From Burkholderia mayonis (GTDB lineage Bacteria > Pseudomonadota > Gammaproteobacteria > Burkholderiales > Burkholderiaceae), in contig NZ_CP013387.1 of the NCBI RefSeq assembly GCF_001523745.2, forward strand, positions 1-64,000: DNA of 64,000 nt. The letters are read 5' to 3'. The notes under the pieces were generated by a model, which had not been told where the DNA came from, ran no database searches, and was given only the letters and a program-made list of their open reading frames with translations. Below, in pieces: positions 35,917 to 44,226 of this stretch (within the stretch, counting starts at the first letter, position 1; every line of letters starts with the position of its first letter). The position numbers were made by a program, and so were the translations under genes.

Positions 35917-36744
35917 TCAGTCTTCGAGTGATTCGTGAACCGCGACCGCGCCGTGCTTCCAGTAAGCGGATGCGCGAATCCTCGATTTCGCGAGGCCGCG
36001 CTCATTGCATAGGTGCTCGCGTACGCCGCGCATCGCGGCCGCTTCGCCTGCGGCCCACACGTAGCCTTCGCCGGCCGGCAGCGGCAGCGCCCGCAACGCA
36101 TCGACCAACTGACTTGCACCGCGCTCGCCGTTTGACGCGTCGTCGCGATGGCGCCACAAGACGTACAGATCCGCATCGGTAGCGAAGTCGACCTGCGCAG
36201 ACGGATCGGCTACTTCCAGCACTGCGGCGACACGCGTGCCGGCCGGCAATTCCTCGAGGCGTCGTGCGACGGCGGGCAATGCGGTGTCGTCGCCGATCAG
36301 CAGGTGCCAATCGAAATCCTTCGGGATAACGAACGAACCGCGCGGTCCGCCGATGCCGAGCGTCTGCCCGACGCACGCTTGCGCGGCCCACTGTGACGCC
36401 GGTCCTGGATGATGCAGCACGAAATCGAGATCGAGTTCGCGGGCGGCGCGATCGTAGCGACGCGGCGTGAAATCGCGTGCGACGGGCCGCGGCCGGTCTT
36501 CCGGAAACACGATGCCGTTCGGGCCGAACTCGGGACACGCGGGTGCGTCCTCGCCGGGCGGCGGGAAGAAGACCTTCACGTGATCGTCGAAGGACGCTGA
36601 TTCGAAATCGTCGAGTTCGTCGCCCGTCAGCGTCACGCGCATCAGATGCGGGGTCACGGCAGTGACGCGCTTGACCTGGAGCAAGCGGAATTTCAGCGTA
36701 TGGCGCACGCGTACGACCGCGCGCTCGGTAGTCGGTTGGGTCAT
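35917..36744 (-). CDS. Siderophore-interacting FAD-binding ferric reductase (YqjH/ViuB-like)
   Basis: The 275-aa protein belongs to the SIP family of NAD(P)H:ferric-siderophore reductases. FTPRRYDRAARELDLDFVLH carries the FAD-binding Arg-x-Tyr-like motif, LLIGDDTALPAVARRLEELP the pyridine-nucleotide site, and YVWAAGEAAAMRGVREHL the C-terminal signature. It releases iron from siderophores in the cytoplasm. AAGGAG precedes the ATG. It is 38 bp behind a PadR-type gene, the same pairing as E. coli yqjI-yqjH. Confidence 0.9.
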   Translation of the reverse strand: MTQPTTERAVVRVRHTLKFRLLQVKRVTAVTPHLMRVTLTGDELDDFESASFDDHVKVFFPPPGEDAPACPEFGPNGIVFPEDRPRPVARDFTPRRYDRAARELDLDFVLHHPGPASQWAAQACVGQTLGIGGPRGSFVIPKDFDWHLLIGDDTALPAVARRLEELPAGTRVAAVLEVADPSAQVDFATDADLYVLWRHRDDASNGERGASQLVDALRALPLPAGEGYVWAAGEAAAMRGVREHLCNERGLAKSRIRASAYWKHGAVAVHESLED

Positions 36745-36782
36745 ATCGATGGGTTCTCCTTGATAAGCCGGATGCGGCTCGA

Positions 36783-37496
36783 TCAGTCCTCGGTCCGGCC
36801 TTCGATGTCGGCGACGGCGCGACGCAGGATCGCCGCGATGCGGCGCTGTTCGTCGGCGTCGGCGCTGCTCCTGCGGAAGAGCGCTTGCTTGAGCGCCATC
36901 CGAGCTTCGACGAATTCCGGCAGCCAGCCGCGCGTATCGTCGTCGGAGGCGGCGGGCGCTTCGCCGGCGAACGCGCGGCGCATGAATTCCATCTTCCGGC
37001 CGAGATGCGCGAGCTTCGCGAACAGCAGGTCGACGCGTTCGCGCTGCGCATCGAGATACGCGCGGCCCGCGTCGGCGAGTGCATAGCGCTTGCGGTTGCC
37101 TTCGGCCTGCACGGTCACGTAGCCGAGCTCTTCCAGATACGTGAGCGCCGGATACACCATGCCGGGGCTCGGCGCGTAGAAGCCGCTCGAACGCGTATCG
37201 AGCGCCTTGATCAGCTCGTAGCCGTGGCTCGGCTGCTCGGCGAGCAGCGCGAGCAGCAGCAGTTGCAGGTCGTCGGCGCTGAATTGACGGCCGCGCGGCA
37301 TGGCGTCGTCGCCGCCGAAACCACCGAAACCGCCCGGGCCGCCACCGAAACCGCCGAACGGACCGAAGCCGTGCCGGCCGCTGCCACCGCCGCGTCGATG
37401 GCCGCCGATCATGTGGCGGAACATCTCGAGCGGGCCGGCGCCGAACGAGGTATGCATGCCGCATCCGCGGCGCGAAAACAGATGAGTGTGGCGCAT
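36783..37496 (-). CDS. PadR-family metal-responsive repressor (YqjI-like)
   Basis: The 237-aa protein has a Gly/His-rich N-terminal extension (1-62) followed by a PadR winged helix (about 72-150; HGYELIKALDTRSSGFYAPS, then PGMVYPALTYLEELGYV) and a helical dimerisation tail. E. coli YqjI has a comparable His/Cys-rich N-terminus and represses the ferric reductase yqjH in response to metal. Here Gly replaces much of the His/Cys, leaving six His and one Cys as possible ligands. AGGAGAAGG precedes the ATG. A double TATC-GAAA-GATA site upstream is the likely operator. Confidence 0.85.
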   Translation of the reverse strand: MRHTHLFSRRGCGMHTSFGAGPLEMFRHMIGGHRRGGGSGRHGFGPFGGFGGGPGGFGGFGGDDAMPRGRQFSADDLQLLLLALLAEQPSHGYELIKALDTRSSGFYAPSPGMVYPALTYLEELGYVTVQAEGNRKRYALADAGRAYLDAQRERVDLLFAKLAHLGRKMEFMRRAFAGEAPAASDDDTRGWLPEFVEARMALKQALFRRSSADADEQRRIAAILRRAVADIEGRTED

Positions 37497-37522
37497 CGCC
37501 TTCTCCTGTGCATCTTTAGATG

Positions 37523-37548
37523 TATCGAAAGATATATATCGAAAGATA
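37523..37548. promoter_or_regulatory. Double TATCGAAAGATA operator upstream of padR
   Basis: TATCGAAAGATA occurs at 37523-37534 and again at 37537-37548, 14 bp apart. Each copy is itself an inverted repeat (TATC/GATA around GAAA). The pair begins 27 bp upstream of the PadR start and is the likely autoregulatory binding site. Confidence 0.65.
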
Positions 37549-37651
37549 TAAAGTCAACGGAATTTTATGGGGACGGATTGCCAAGGGTCTGGTGCAGGTT
37601 TGCGAATTTTGTAGGTTGGCAAAAAGGGTGGGTCTTTTTGGCATATTTGCA

Positions 37652-37684
37652 CAATGCTATCGATATTAATTTTCGATAGCATTG
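37652..37684. promoter_or_regulatory. 12-bp perfect inverted repeat upstream of siderophore synthetase remnant
   Basis: CAATGCTATCGA (37652-37663) and TCGATAGCATTG (37673-37684) flank a 9-bp AT-rich spacer. The dyad lies about 150 bp before the NIS synthetase remnant. It could be an operator of that lost gene; it is not a clear Fur box. A TATAGT hexamer follows at about 37700. Confidence 0.45.
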
Positions 37685-37835
37685 CGCGGCGGCGTCACTA
37701 TAGTTTCCAGCGCAAATCTGGGGCAAGAAGCACCTTATCGTTGCAAGTGGAAGCCCCGGGCGAACTAGCATGCTTTGGCATTGCTAGCCGACAAGCGGAT
37801 GGGTTTTTGGAGCAGTCGGAGGTTCGGAACGTTCT

Positions 37836-38922
37836 ATGACAGACGTCGATGTCGTAGCCGACCGTCCGTCGGCGTCGGACGCTTCGGCCGAACACGACGG
37901 CGGCGTCGACCGACTGCTTGCGCAGGATCTGCTCGATGCGCTGCAGCGCGCAGACTGGTGGCCCGCCTACAGTGACCGTCTTGCCGAACTGCTTGCGCTT
38001 GCCGAATAGCAAATCGCGAAAACGTGTGCCGCGCAGGCGCGCTGGCTGGCCGACGTCGATGGCACGCCGTACAGTCTGGTGACATGGGAGGCGATTTGCT
38101 GCCTGCGGGACCGACCGTTCCATCCGGTTGCGCGCGCGAAGCGCTGGCCCGGCAGCCCGGGCGATGCGTACGACGTCGAGGCAGGCCGGGTTGCACTGCA
38201 CTGGGTCGCCATTTTGCCCGACGCGTTGCGACGTGGCGACGACAGTGCGCATGCACTGCCTGGCGTCCAGCCGATCGCTCGTGCCTGCCGTACTGGATGA
38301 GGATGCGTTCGCGGCGCTTGCGCATCGCGCCGCTCTGCTCGGAATCGATCCGGCGGCTCGCTGGCTGCCGGTTCATCCTTGGCAATGGGACTACCTTCAG
38401 CGGGAGCATCCCCGGCTTGTCATGCGGTGTATCGATCTCGGAGCCGGGTTCGGCACGGCTCGGCCCACCGCGTCGCTGCGCACGCTCGGCATCGGAGCGG
38501 ACGAACGGATACATCTGAAGTTGTCGCTGAGCGTCCAGGCACTCGGTGCGTCACGCGTAATGCCGCCACGTTATCTGCACAACGCGGTACTGGCCGAGCG
38601 TTGTCTGCGCGCGCTTTGCGCGCGGGACACCTGGCTCGGCGAGCATCTCGAATTGTGCGACGAGCGTGCATGATGGGCGCTCGGCGACGACGGAACGCTG
38701 ATCGAAGAGCAGGGTGAATTGGCTTGCATGTTGCGGCGGTATCCCGACGGCGATGGCTGGCTGTTGCCGATGGCCGCATGCGCGGCGTCGGCGACCGACG
38801 GGCGCCTGCCGGCATTCACCGTGCTGTGCGGGGCGAGCGATGCCGGTGTCTCCTCGGATGCCACGAGTGACGGTGCGTGGCGGATGTTCGAGCATATCGC
38901 GCGCTTGCTGATCGGGCTCGGG
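37836..38922 (+). pseudogene. NIS siderophore synthetase (IucA/IucC family) remnant
   Basis: Three pieces of one protein are visible. The first runs from ATG 37836 to a TAG at 38007 and continues in frame with PFHPVARAKRW, the conserved ATP/substrate motif. After a frameshift between about 38220 and 38300 comes WLPVHPWQWDYL, another family signature. Then a TGA at 38671 interrupts before a C-terminal piece ending near IARLLIGLGL. The last part of the roughly 600-aa family is missing where IS5-like sequence begins. The enzyme would have condensed citrate or another carboxylate with an amine to make a siderophore. Confidence 0.85.
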
Positions 38923-39160
38923 TTAAGGCAAAGCTGATTAAGTCCCCCAACCCCGTGTCTCAGCCGTTATAGATCGGTGGACATGACCCGAGAAAGGCAA
39001 ACGACGATGAAGCAGCAGACGCTGGCGATGGCAGCCGATCAAGGCGCAGGCTTCGAGACGAAGCGCAAGCGTACGCGGCGCGACGAGTTTCTCGATACGA
39101 TGAACCAGATCGTGCCGTGGGCGGCGTTGTGCGCGGTGGTTGAGCCGCACTACCCGAAAC
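38923..39160 (+). mobile_element. 5' fragment of an IS5-family element
   Basis: A transposase N-terminus starts at ATG 39007 (MKQQTLAMAADQ, then RRDEFLDTMNQIVPWAALC and VVEPHYPK). It stops abruptly at about 39160, where fur-like sequence begins. Only the left end of the element remains, so a deletion has joined IS sequence to the next gene. The exact left terminus is not resolved. Confidence 0.75.
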
Positions 39161-39422
39161 CTACCGCACCTTGTCCACTTTTCTCGAAAGGGGACTCGTC
39201 ACCAGTGCATCACTGGGCGATTCGCGCGTCGTGTATGAACTGAACCGCGGCAAGGATCACCATCACCTCGTTTGTCGCAAATGTGGAGCACTCTGCGATC
39301 TCTACGAAGACGAACTGAACGAGCAGTTCGAGCGCATCGCTTCCGGGCGTCGCTTCAAGTTCCACGCTGCGTCTCTGGTGATAGCTGGGGTGTGTCCTGA
39401 ATGTCAGGCGAAGGGCGTGTGA
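39161..39422 (+). pseudogene. 3' fragment of a fur-like gene
   Basis: The fragment reads TYRTLSTFLERGLVTSASLG and continues through GKDHHHLVCRKCGALCDL to GVCPECQAKG, covering the end of the DNA-binding domain and the whole metal-binding domain of a Fur-family protein, including His and Cys ligands. The first 55 or so residues are missing, replaced by the IS5 fragment. It is probably an accessory Fur paralogue once linked to the siderophore genes, not the main cellular Fur. Confidence 0.8.
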
Positions 39423-39665
39423 TTCCCCGGATCGTCGCGAGCATCGGCCGGCTTGGTTGGTGTCGTAACGAAGGTGAACAGGAAGCTTGCGCGGGAGACA
39501 GTGGAACTGCAGTTGCCGCCATCGTGGCGCATCGCGAGCGGCAAGGCGACGAGACGTGCAGCATGCCGAAGCGGAAAACGCGAGGCGCCAGTCGAAATGT
39601 CTGATGTATCAAATCGTCTGATGCACCCGCCGACTTGATGCGGCCCCTAATTGCGAAATATTGCG

Positions 39666-39686
39666 TAAACCAATTGAATTGGTTTA
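39666..39686. promoter_or_regulatory. 21-bp perfect palindrome upstream of fecI-like gene
   Basis: Arms TAAACCAATT mirror perfectly around a central G. It lies 64 bp before the sigma-factor start and 5 bp before a Fur-box-like sequence. The binding protein is unknown. The rest of the gap 39423-39749 shows no gene. Confidence 0.55.
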
Positions 39687-39691
39687 TAAGC

Positions 39692-39710
39692 GTGAATGAT
39701 TCTTATTTGT
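39692..39710. promoter_or_regulatory. Fur-box-like sequence
   Basis: The 19 bases starting GTGAATGATTCTTATT match the Fur consensus at 11 of 19 positions, including the AATGAT core. Location 40 bp upstream of an iron-type sigma factor gene supports iron control. Confidence 0.5.
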
Positions 39711-39749
39711 CTTCTCGTCTCTCGCGTTTAAAGCAGAAGGGGTTGCTCC

Positions 39750-40277
39750 ATGTCCGTCGCTCAACTCGCCGTCCATCAGGATGTGCAGGCTCTCTATCGC
39801 GACCACCATGGCTGGTTGCAGGGATGGTTGCGCAGGCGGCTGGGTAACGCTTTCGATGCGGCCGACCTTGCCCAGGACGCATTTCTTCGTCTGATCCTCA
39901 AGCCGGTGCCGAAGGGCTTCGACAGCGATGCCGAGGCGCGGGCTTACTTGCGGGCGATGGCACAGGGCATGTGTGTCGACCTGTTTCGCCGGCGCCAGGT
40001 CGAGCAGGCATGGGTCGAGGCGCTTGCCGCCCAGCCGGAGCCCTGCGAGCCTTCTCCTGAATATCGCGCGATCGTCATCGAGACGCTGATGGAAATCGGC
40101 GCGCTGATCAGCCGGTTGCCCGACAAGGCGCGGAACGCGTTTGTCCTGGCGCAGATTCATGGCTTGTCCACCCGCGAGATCGCGGGCGAACTGGGCGTTT
40201 CCGATCGGATGGTGCAGAAGTACCTCGCCCAGGCGATGCTGCAACTGGCCTTGATCGACGCCGGTATTACGCGCTGA
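39750..40277 (+). CDS. FecI-type ECF sigma factor
   Basis: The 175-aa sigma factor has region 2 (about 15-80; DAADLAQDAFLRLI) and region 4 (about 115-168; LPDKARNAFVLAQIHGLSTR, then VSDRMVQKYLAQAML). Such factors activate siderophore receptor genes when signalled through FecR. GAAGGGG precedes the ATG. fecR follows after only 3 bp and the TonB receptor is next. A Fur-like box and a palindrome lie upstream. Confidence 0.93.
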   Translation: MSVAQLAVHQDVQALYRDHHGWLQGWLRRRLGNAFDAADLAQDAFLRLILKPVPKGFDSDAEARAYLRAMAQGMCVDLFRRRQVEQAWVEALAAQPEPCEPSPEYRAIVIETLMEIGALISRLPDKARNAFVLAQIHGLSTREIAGELGVSDRMVQKYLAQAMLQLALIDAGITR

Positions 40278-40280
40278 CCG

Positions 40281-41294
40281 ATGGCAGCCTCGTCGTCTTC
40301 GGCGGCCGCCGATCCTGGCGTTCACGCAGATTTCGCAAGCCTCGAGCAGGCCGCCAACTGGTATGCGCTCCTGTATGCCGATGGCGGTAGCGGCGAGCAC
40401 CGCAAGGCATGGGCAGAATGGCTGGCCGAACGGCCGGAACATCGTCGTGCGTGGGCACATATCGAGGCTGTCAGCCGCCGGTTCGAGCCGTTGAGGGGCG
40501 AGAGCCTGGCTGAGCGCAATGCCGCTGCGGCCGCCGTGCACGTTTCCGCGACGCGCGCGGCAAGCCGGCGCCATGTTCTGGGCAGTCTCGCTGCGCTGGC
40601 CGGAACCGGTCTCGCCGGGTGGCTCGCGTGGCGCTTCACGGCGTTGCCGGATCGGCTCATCGCATGGAGGCCGGATTACCGCACAGGTGTCGGAGAGCGG
40701 CGGGACGTGCAGCTCGCCGACGGTACGCGCGTCTGGTTGAACACGGACAGTGCGTTCGATGTTCACTACGACGATACCAAGCGCCTCCTGACACTGACGA
40801 TGGGCGAAATCCTCATCGATACGGCCAAAGACGGCCAGGAGCGGCCGTTCTTTGTCGACACGCCGAACGGCCGGATGCAGGCATTGGGCACCCGGTTCAC
40901 CGTACGGCAGTCCGGCACGCACACGCTGCTGGCCGTGTTCAAAGGCCGTGTCGAGATTCGCAATCTGGCCGGACACGCCGAAATCGTGGCGGCCGGTCAG
41001 CAGCGGCAGTTCACGGCGGACGCGATTTCGAGTCCGGAGAGGGCCGATCCCGCACGCGAAGCGTGGTCACGCGGCGTGATCCTGGCCGACGACGTCACGC
41101 TCGACGCGCTGATCGCCGAGCTGGATCGCTATCAGCACGGGCACATCGGCGTCGATCCCGAAGTGGCGGGCATCCGCGTGGTCGGCCGTTTCCCTGCCGA
41201 CGACCCCGACCGGATGCTCTCGATGCTCGAACGCGACCTGCCGATCCGGGTGCGTCGCACGTTGCCGTGGTGGGTCACGATCGAAGCCCGCTGA
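40281..41294 (+). CDS. FecR-type anti-sigma regulator
   Basis: The 337-aa protein has an N-terminal cytoplasmic anti-sigma domain (about 15-75; WYALLYADGGSGEHRKAWAE, then RPEHRRAWAHIE), one membrane span (about 100-118) and a periplasmic FecR domain (about 130-240; DGTRVWLNTDSAF, FFVDTPNGRMQALGTRF). It relays ligand binding by the outer-membrane receptor to the sigma factor encoded just upstream. Confidence 0.93.
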   Translation: MAASSSSAAADPGVHADFASLEQAANWYALLYADGGSGEHRKAWAEWLAERPEHRRAWAHIEAVSRRFEPLRGESLAERNAAAAAVHVSATRAASRRHVLGSLAALAGTGLAGWLAWRFTALPDRLIAWRPDYRTGVGERRDVQLADGTRVWLNTDSAFDVHYDDTKRLLTLTMGEILIDTAKDGQERPFFVDTPNGRMQALGTRFTVRQSGTHTLLAVFKGRVEIRNLAGHAEIVAAGQQRQFTADAISSPERADPAREAWSRGVILADDVTLDALIAELDRYQHGHIGVDPEVAGIRVVGRFPADDPDRMLSMLERDLPIRVRRTLPWWVTIEAR

Positions 41295-41647
41295 CGGGCA
41301 TGTTGCCCGCCCAGTCGCGGTTCCCGGTGGTATTTCACCCTGTTGCAAAGAAATTTCCGATTTCGGTTCGCATTTCCGGGCGTCATCCGATTAACAGATG
41401 AAAGAGGACCATTCGGAGATCAATCAGTGCTCTGAATGCCGACCCGGCGCCATGACGCGGGGCATCCGCCCGGCTTGTCGACGCTTGTTTCCGACCGGAA
41501 ACGGGTGTCGTCGCGATGGCGACAGTCGCAGCCAGCATGGCGCGCGCCCGAACGACCGGGTGCGGCCGCTATCAAGCCAAGGTATCCGGCTCTGTTAGAC
41601 GCGCGATGGACCTCTCCTTGCCACTTCCATCTCGAGGAATGCCGTCC
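41295..41647. other. 353-bp gap between fecR and the receptor gene
   Basis: No gene is recognised here. The region should hold the FecI-dependent promoter of the receptor; I cannot point to a clear element. Confidence 0.5.
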
Positions 41648-44149
41648 ATGCTTCGCCCGTCGTTGTCGTCGAATCCCGATTTCTCGTTGTCCGTGCGCAG
41701 CCTCGAACGGATGCCCCGTGCGCTGCGCACCGCGCGCCGTCCCGCTCCGCACGCTGTGCGGTGTGCCGTTCTCGGCATCGCGCTCGCAGGTAGCGGCGCG
41801 TGGCAGGTGGCATCGGCGCAGTCGGCCGCCGGCGCGGCGCCGCAAGCTGCCAGCCGGCGCTATGACATTCCGGCCGGCCCGTTGTCGGCGTCGCTGAACC
41901 GTCTTGCCGATCAGGCCAACGTGATGCTCAGCGTGCCGGGCGACCTGACGGCCGGGAAAAACAGTGCGGGCGTGCGCGGCGCCTACTCGGTGCAGGGCGC
42001 ATTCCAGGCGTTGCTGAACGGCACGGGCCTGGAGCCGGTGCAGCAGTCCGACGGCAGTTTCTCGCTGCGTCCGGCCGCTGCCGCGGCAGGCGCCGAAGCT
42101 GCCGTGCTGCCGGCGGTGAAGGTCGTCGGCAAGCGAATCGACGATGCCGTTCCCGAGCCGTATGCTGGCGGCCAGGCGGCACACGGCGCGAAGGTCGGCC
42201 TGCTCGGCAATCGCGACTACATGGATACGCCGTTCAGCATCTCGAGCTACACGGAAAAGCTGATCCGCGACCAGCAGGCGACCAGCGTCGCGGATCTCCT
42301 GACCACAACTGACCCGTCGGTCCGGGCGGCGATCGACAGCACCAACCGCTACGATGCGATCACGATCCGCGGGCTGCGCGTCGAGAACGGCGAGATCGCG
42401 CTCAACGGGCTGTACGGGCTCGTGCCGGCCTACCGCGTCGGCTCTGATCCGGTTGAGCGCGTCGAGATCCTCAAGGGGCCTGGTGCGTTGCTGAACGGGA
42501 TGATGCCGCAGGGCAGCGTCGGCGGCAGCGTGAACGTCGTGACGAAGCGCGCCGGCGACACACCGCTCAACCGGCTGACCGCCGAATATGCTTCGAGTTC
42601 GGTGTTCGGCGGCCATGCCGACATCGGCCGGCGCTTCGGCTCGAACGGCGAGTTCGGCGTGCGCGTCAACGCGGCCCATCGCGAAGGCGATACGCCGATC
42701 GACGAGCAGTCGCGGCGCAACACGTCGCTGTCGGTCGGGCTCGACTACCGCGGCAGCCGCCTGCGCGCGTCCGGCGACGTGATCTACCAGGAAGACTTCA
42801 TGCGGGCGCCGGTACGCGGCTACACGCCGATTGCCGGGATCGCGGTGCCGGAGGTGCCCGATTCCCGGACCAATCTCGCGCAGACGTTTTCCTATTCGAA
42901 TTCCCATAGCCTGACGGCGCTCGGGCGGGCCGAGTACGACCTCTCGTCGAACTTGACGCTGTTCGGCGCGGTCGGCATGAACCGCTTCGGCTACGACAAG
43001 CTGGAAGACCCGGGCGCGACGATCGTCAATGCGCAGGGTGACGCGACGTCCACGTCGAGATACCAGTCAGGCGCGTCGCATGCGCTGTCGGCCGAGGCGG
43101 GCGCGCGGGCGCGCTTCAAGACGGGCCCGATCGATCACCAGCTCGTCGTGAGCGGCAACTACCTGCAGCAGACGACGTGGTTCGGTCAGACCGCCTACGG
43201 CAGCTACGCGACGAACATCTACATGCCGACCCGCCTCGCCGGACCCGGCGCGCCGGTTTCCGTGTCGCCGGAAGCGAAGGACAGCGCTCAGATCCTGCGC
43301 AGCATCGCCGTCGCCGATACGCTGTCCGTGGCCGGCGGGCTCGTGCAACTCACGGTGGGCGTGCGTCGCCAGCAGGTGAGCAGCCGCAACTTCGACACGT
43401 CCGGCGCGGAAACCTCGCACTACGACCAGGGCGCGACGACGCCGTCCGTGGCGCTCGTCGTCCGCCCGTTCGACCAGTTGTCGTTCTATGCGAACTACAT
43501 CGAGGCGCTGACGCCCGGGTCGGCGCCGCCGCCTGACGCGGCCAATCCGAACCAGGTGTTCGCGCCGTTCAAGTCGAAGCAGTACGAGGTCGGGACCAAG
43601 CTCGATCTCGGCAAATTCGGCGCGACGCTCGGGCTGTTCCAGATCGACGTGCCGAGCGGAATCGTCGATCCGGTGAGCAAGCTGTACAGCCTCAACGGTT
43701 TGCAGCGCAATCGCGGTCTCGAGCTGTCCGGCTTCGGCGAGGTGACGCGCGGCGTGCGTCTGCTGGGCGGCGTCACGTGGCTCGACGCGCGGCTTCGCCG
43801 CACGCAGGGCGGCGCATACGACGGCAATCGCGCGATCGGCGCGCCGTCGCTCCAGGCCACGCTCGGCGCGGAATGGGATACACCGTTCGTGCCGGGCGTC
43901 ACGCTGACGAGCCGGATGATCTACACGGGCAAGGCCTACGTGAGCCAGGACAACACGCAGCACGTGCCGAGCTGGACGCGTTTCGATCTCGGCGGCCGGT
44001 ACACGACGAAAGTTGCCGGTCGCGACGTGACGCTGCGCGCGAACGTGACGAACCTGTTCAACCGGGACTACTGGCAGGCGAATCCGACCGGATACCTGTT
44101 CACGGGCGCGCCACGTACGTTCTGGCTGTCCGTGTCGACCGACCTGTGA
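41648..44149 (+). CDS. TonB-dependent siderophore receptor with signalling (STN) domain
   Basis: The 833-aa outer-membrane protein has a long signal peptide ending near AQSAAG (about residue 60). A secretin/TonB short N-terminal domain follows (about 72-122; YDIPAGPLSASLNRLADQAN), then a plug (about 170-290; DAITIRGLRVENG, VERVEILKGPGALLNG) and a beta-barrel ending NLFNRDYWQ. The STN domain signals to FecR, consistent with the genes upstream. The ATG at 41648 has GAGGA 8 bp upstream; the longer open frame is rejected. The ligand is a ferric siderophore, probably of the class once made by the broken NIS synthetase. Confidence 0.93.
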   Translation: MLRPSLSSNPDFSLSVRSLERMPRALRTARRPAPHAVRCAVLGIALAGSGAWQVASAQSAAGAAPQAASRRYDIPAGPLSASLNRLADQANVMLSVPGDLTAGKNSAGVRGAYSVQGAFQALLNGTGLEPVQQSDGSFSLRPAAAAAGAEAAVLPAVKVVGKRIDDAVPEPYAGGQAAHGAKVGLLGNRDYMDTPFSISSYTEKLIRDQQATSVADLLTTTDPSVRAAIDSTNRYDAITIRGLRVENGEIALNGLYGLVPAYRVGSDPVERVEILKGPGALLNGMMPQGSVGGSVNVVTKRAGDTPLNRLTAEYASSSVFGGHADIGRRFGSNGEFGVRVNAAHREGDTPIDEQSRRNTSLSVGLDYRGSRLRASGDVIYQEDFMRAPVRGYTPIAGIAVPEVPDSRTNLAQTFSYSNSHSLTALGRAEYDLSSNLTLFGAVGMNRFGYDKLEDPGATIVNAQGDATSTSRYQSGASHALSAEAGARARFKTGPIDHQLVVSGNYLQQTTWFGQTAYGSYATNIYMPTRLAGPGAPVSVSPEAKDSAQILRSIAVADTLSVAGGLVQLTVGVRRQQVSSRNFDTSGAETSHYDQGATTPSVALVVRPFDQLSFYANYIEALTPGSAPPPDAANPNQVFAPFKSKQYEVGTKLDLGKFGATLGLFQIDVPSGIVDPVSKLYSLNGLQRNRGLELSGFGEVTRGVRLLGGVTWLDARLRRTQGGAYDGNRAIGAPSLQATLGAEWDTPFVPGVTLTSRMIYTGKAYVSQDNTQHVPSWTRFDLGGRYTTKVAGRDVTLRANVTNLFNRDYWQANPTGYLFTGAPRTFWLSVSTDL

Positions 44150-44226
44150 TGAATGCCGGCAGGCCGGGTACGCTTGAGCGCCCCGATCTGCCCGTCGTTT
44201 GTCAATCCGATCCTTGTCGCCATCGC

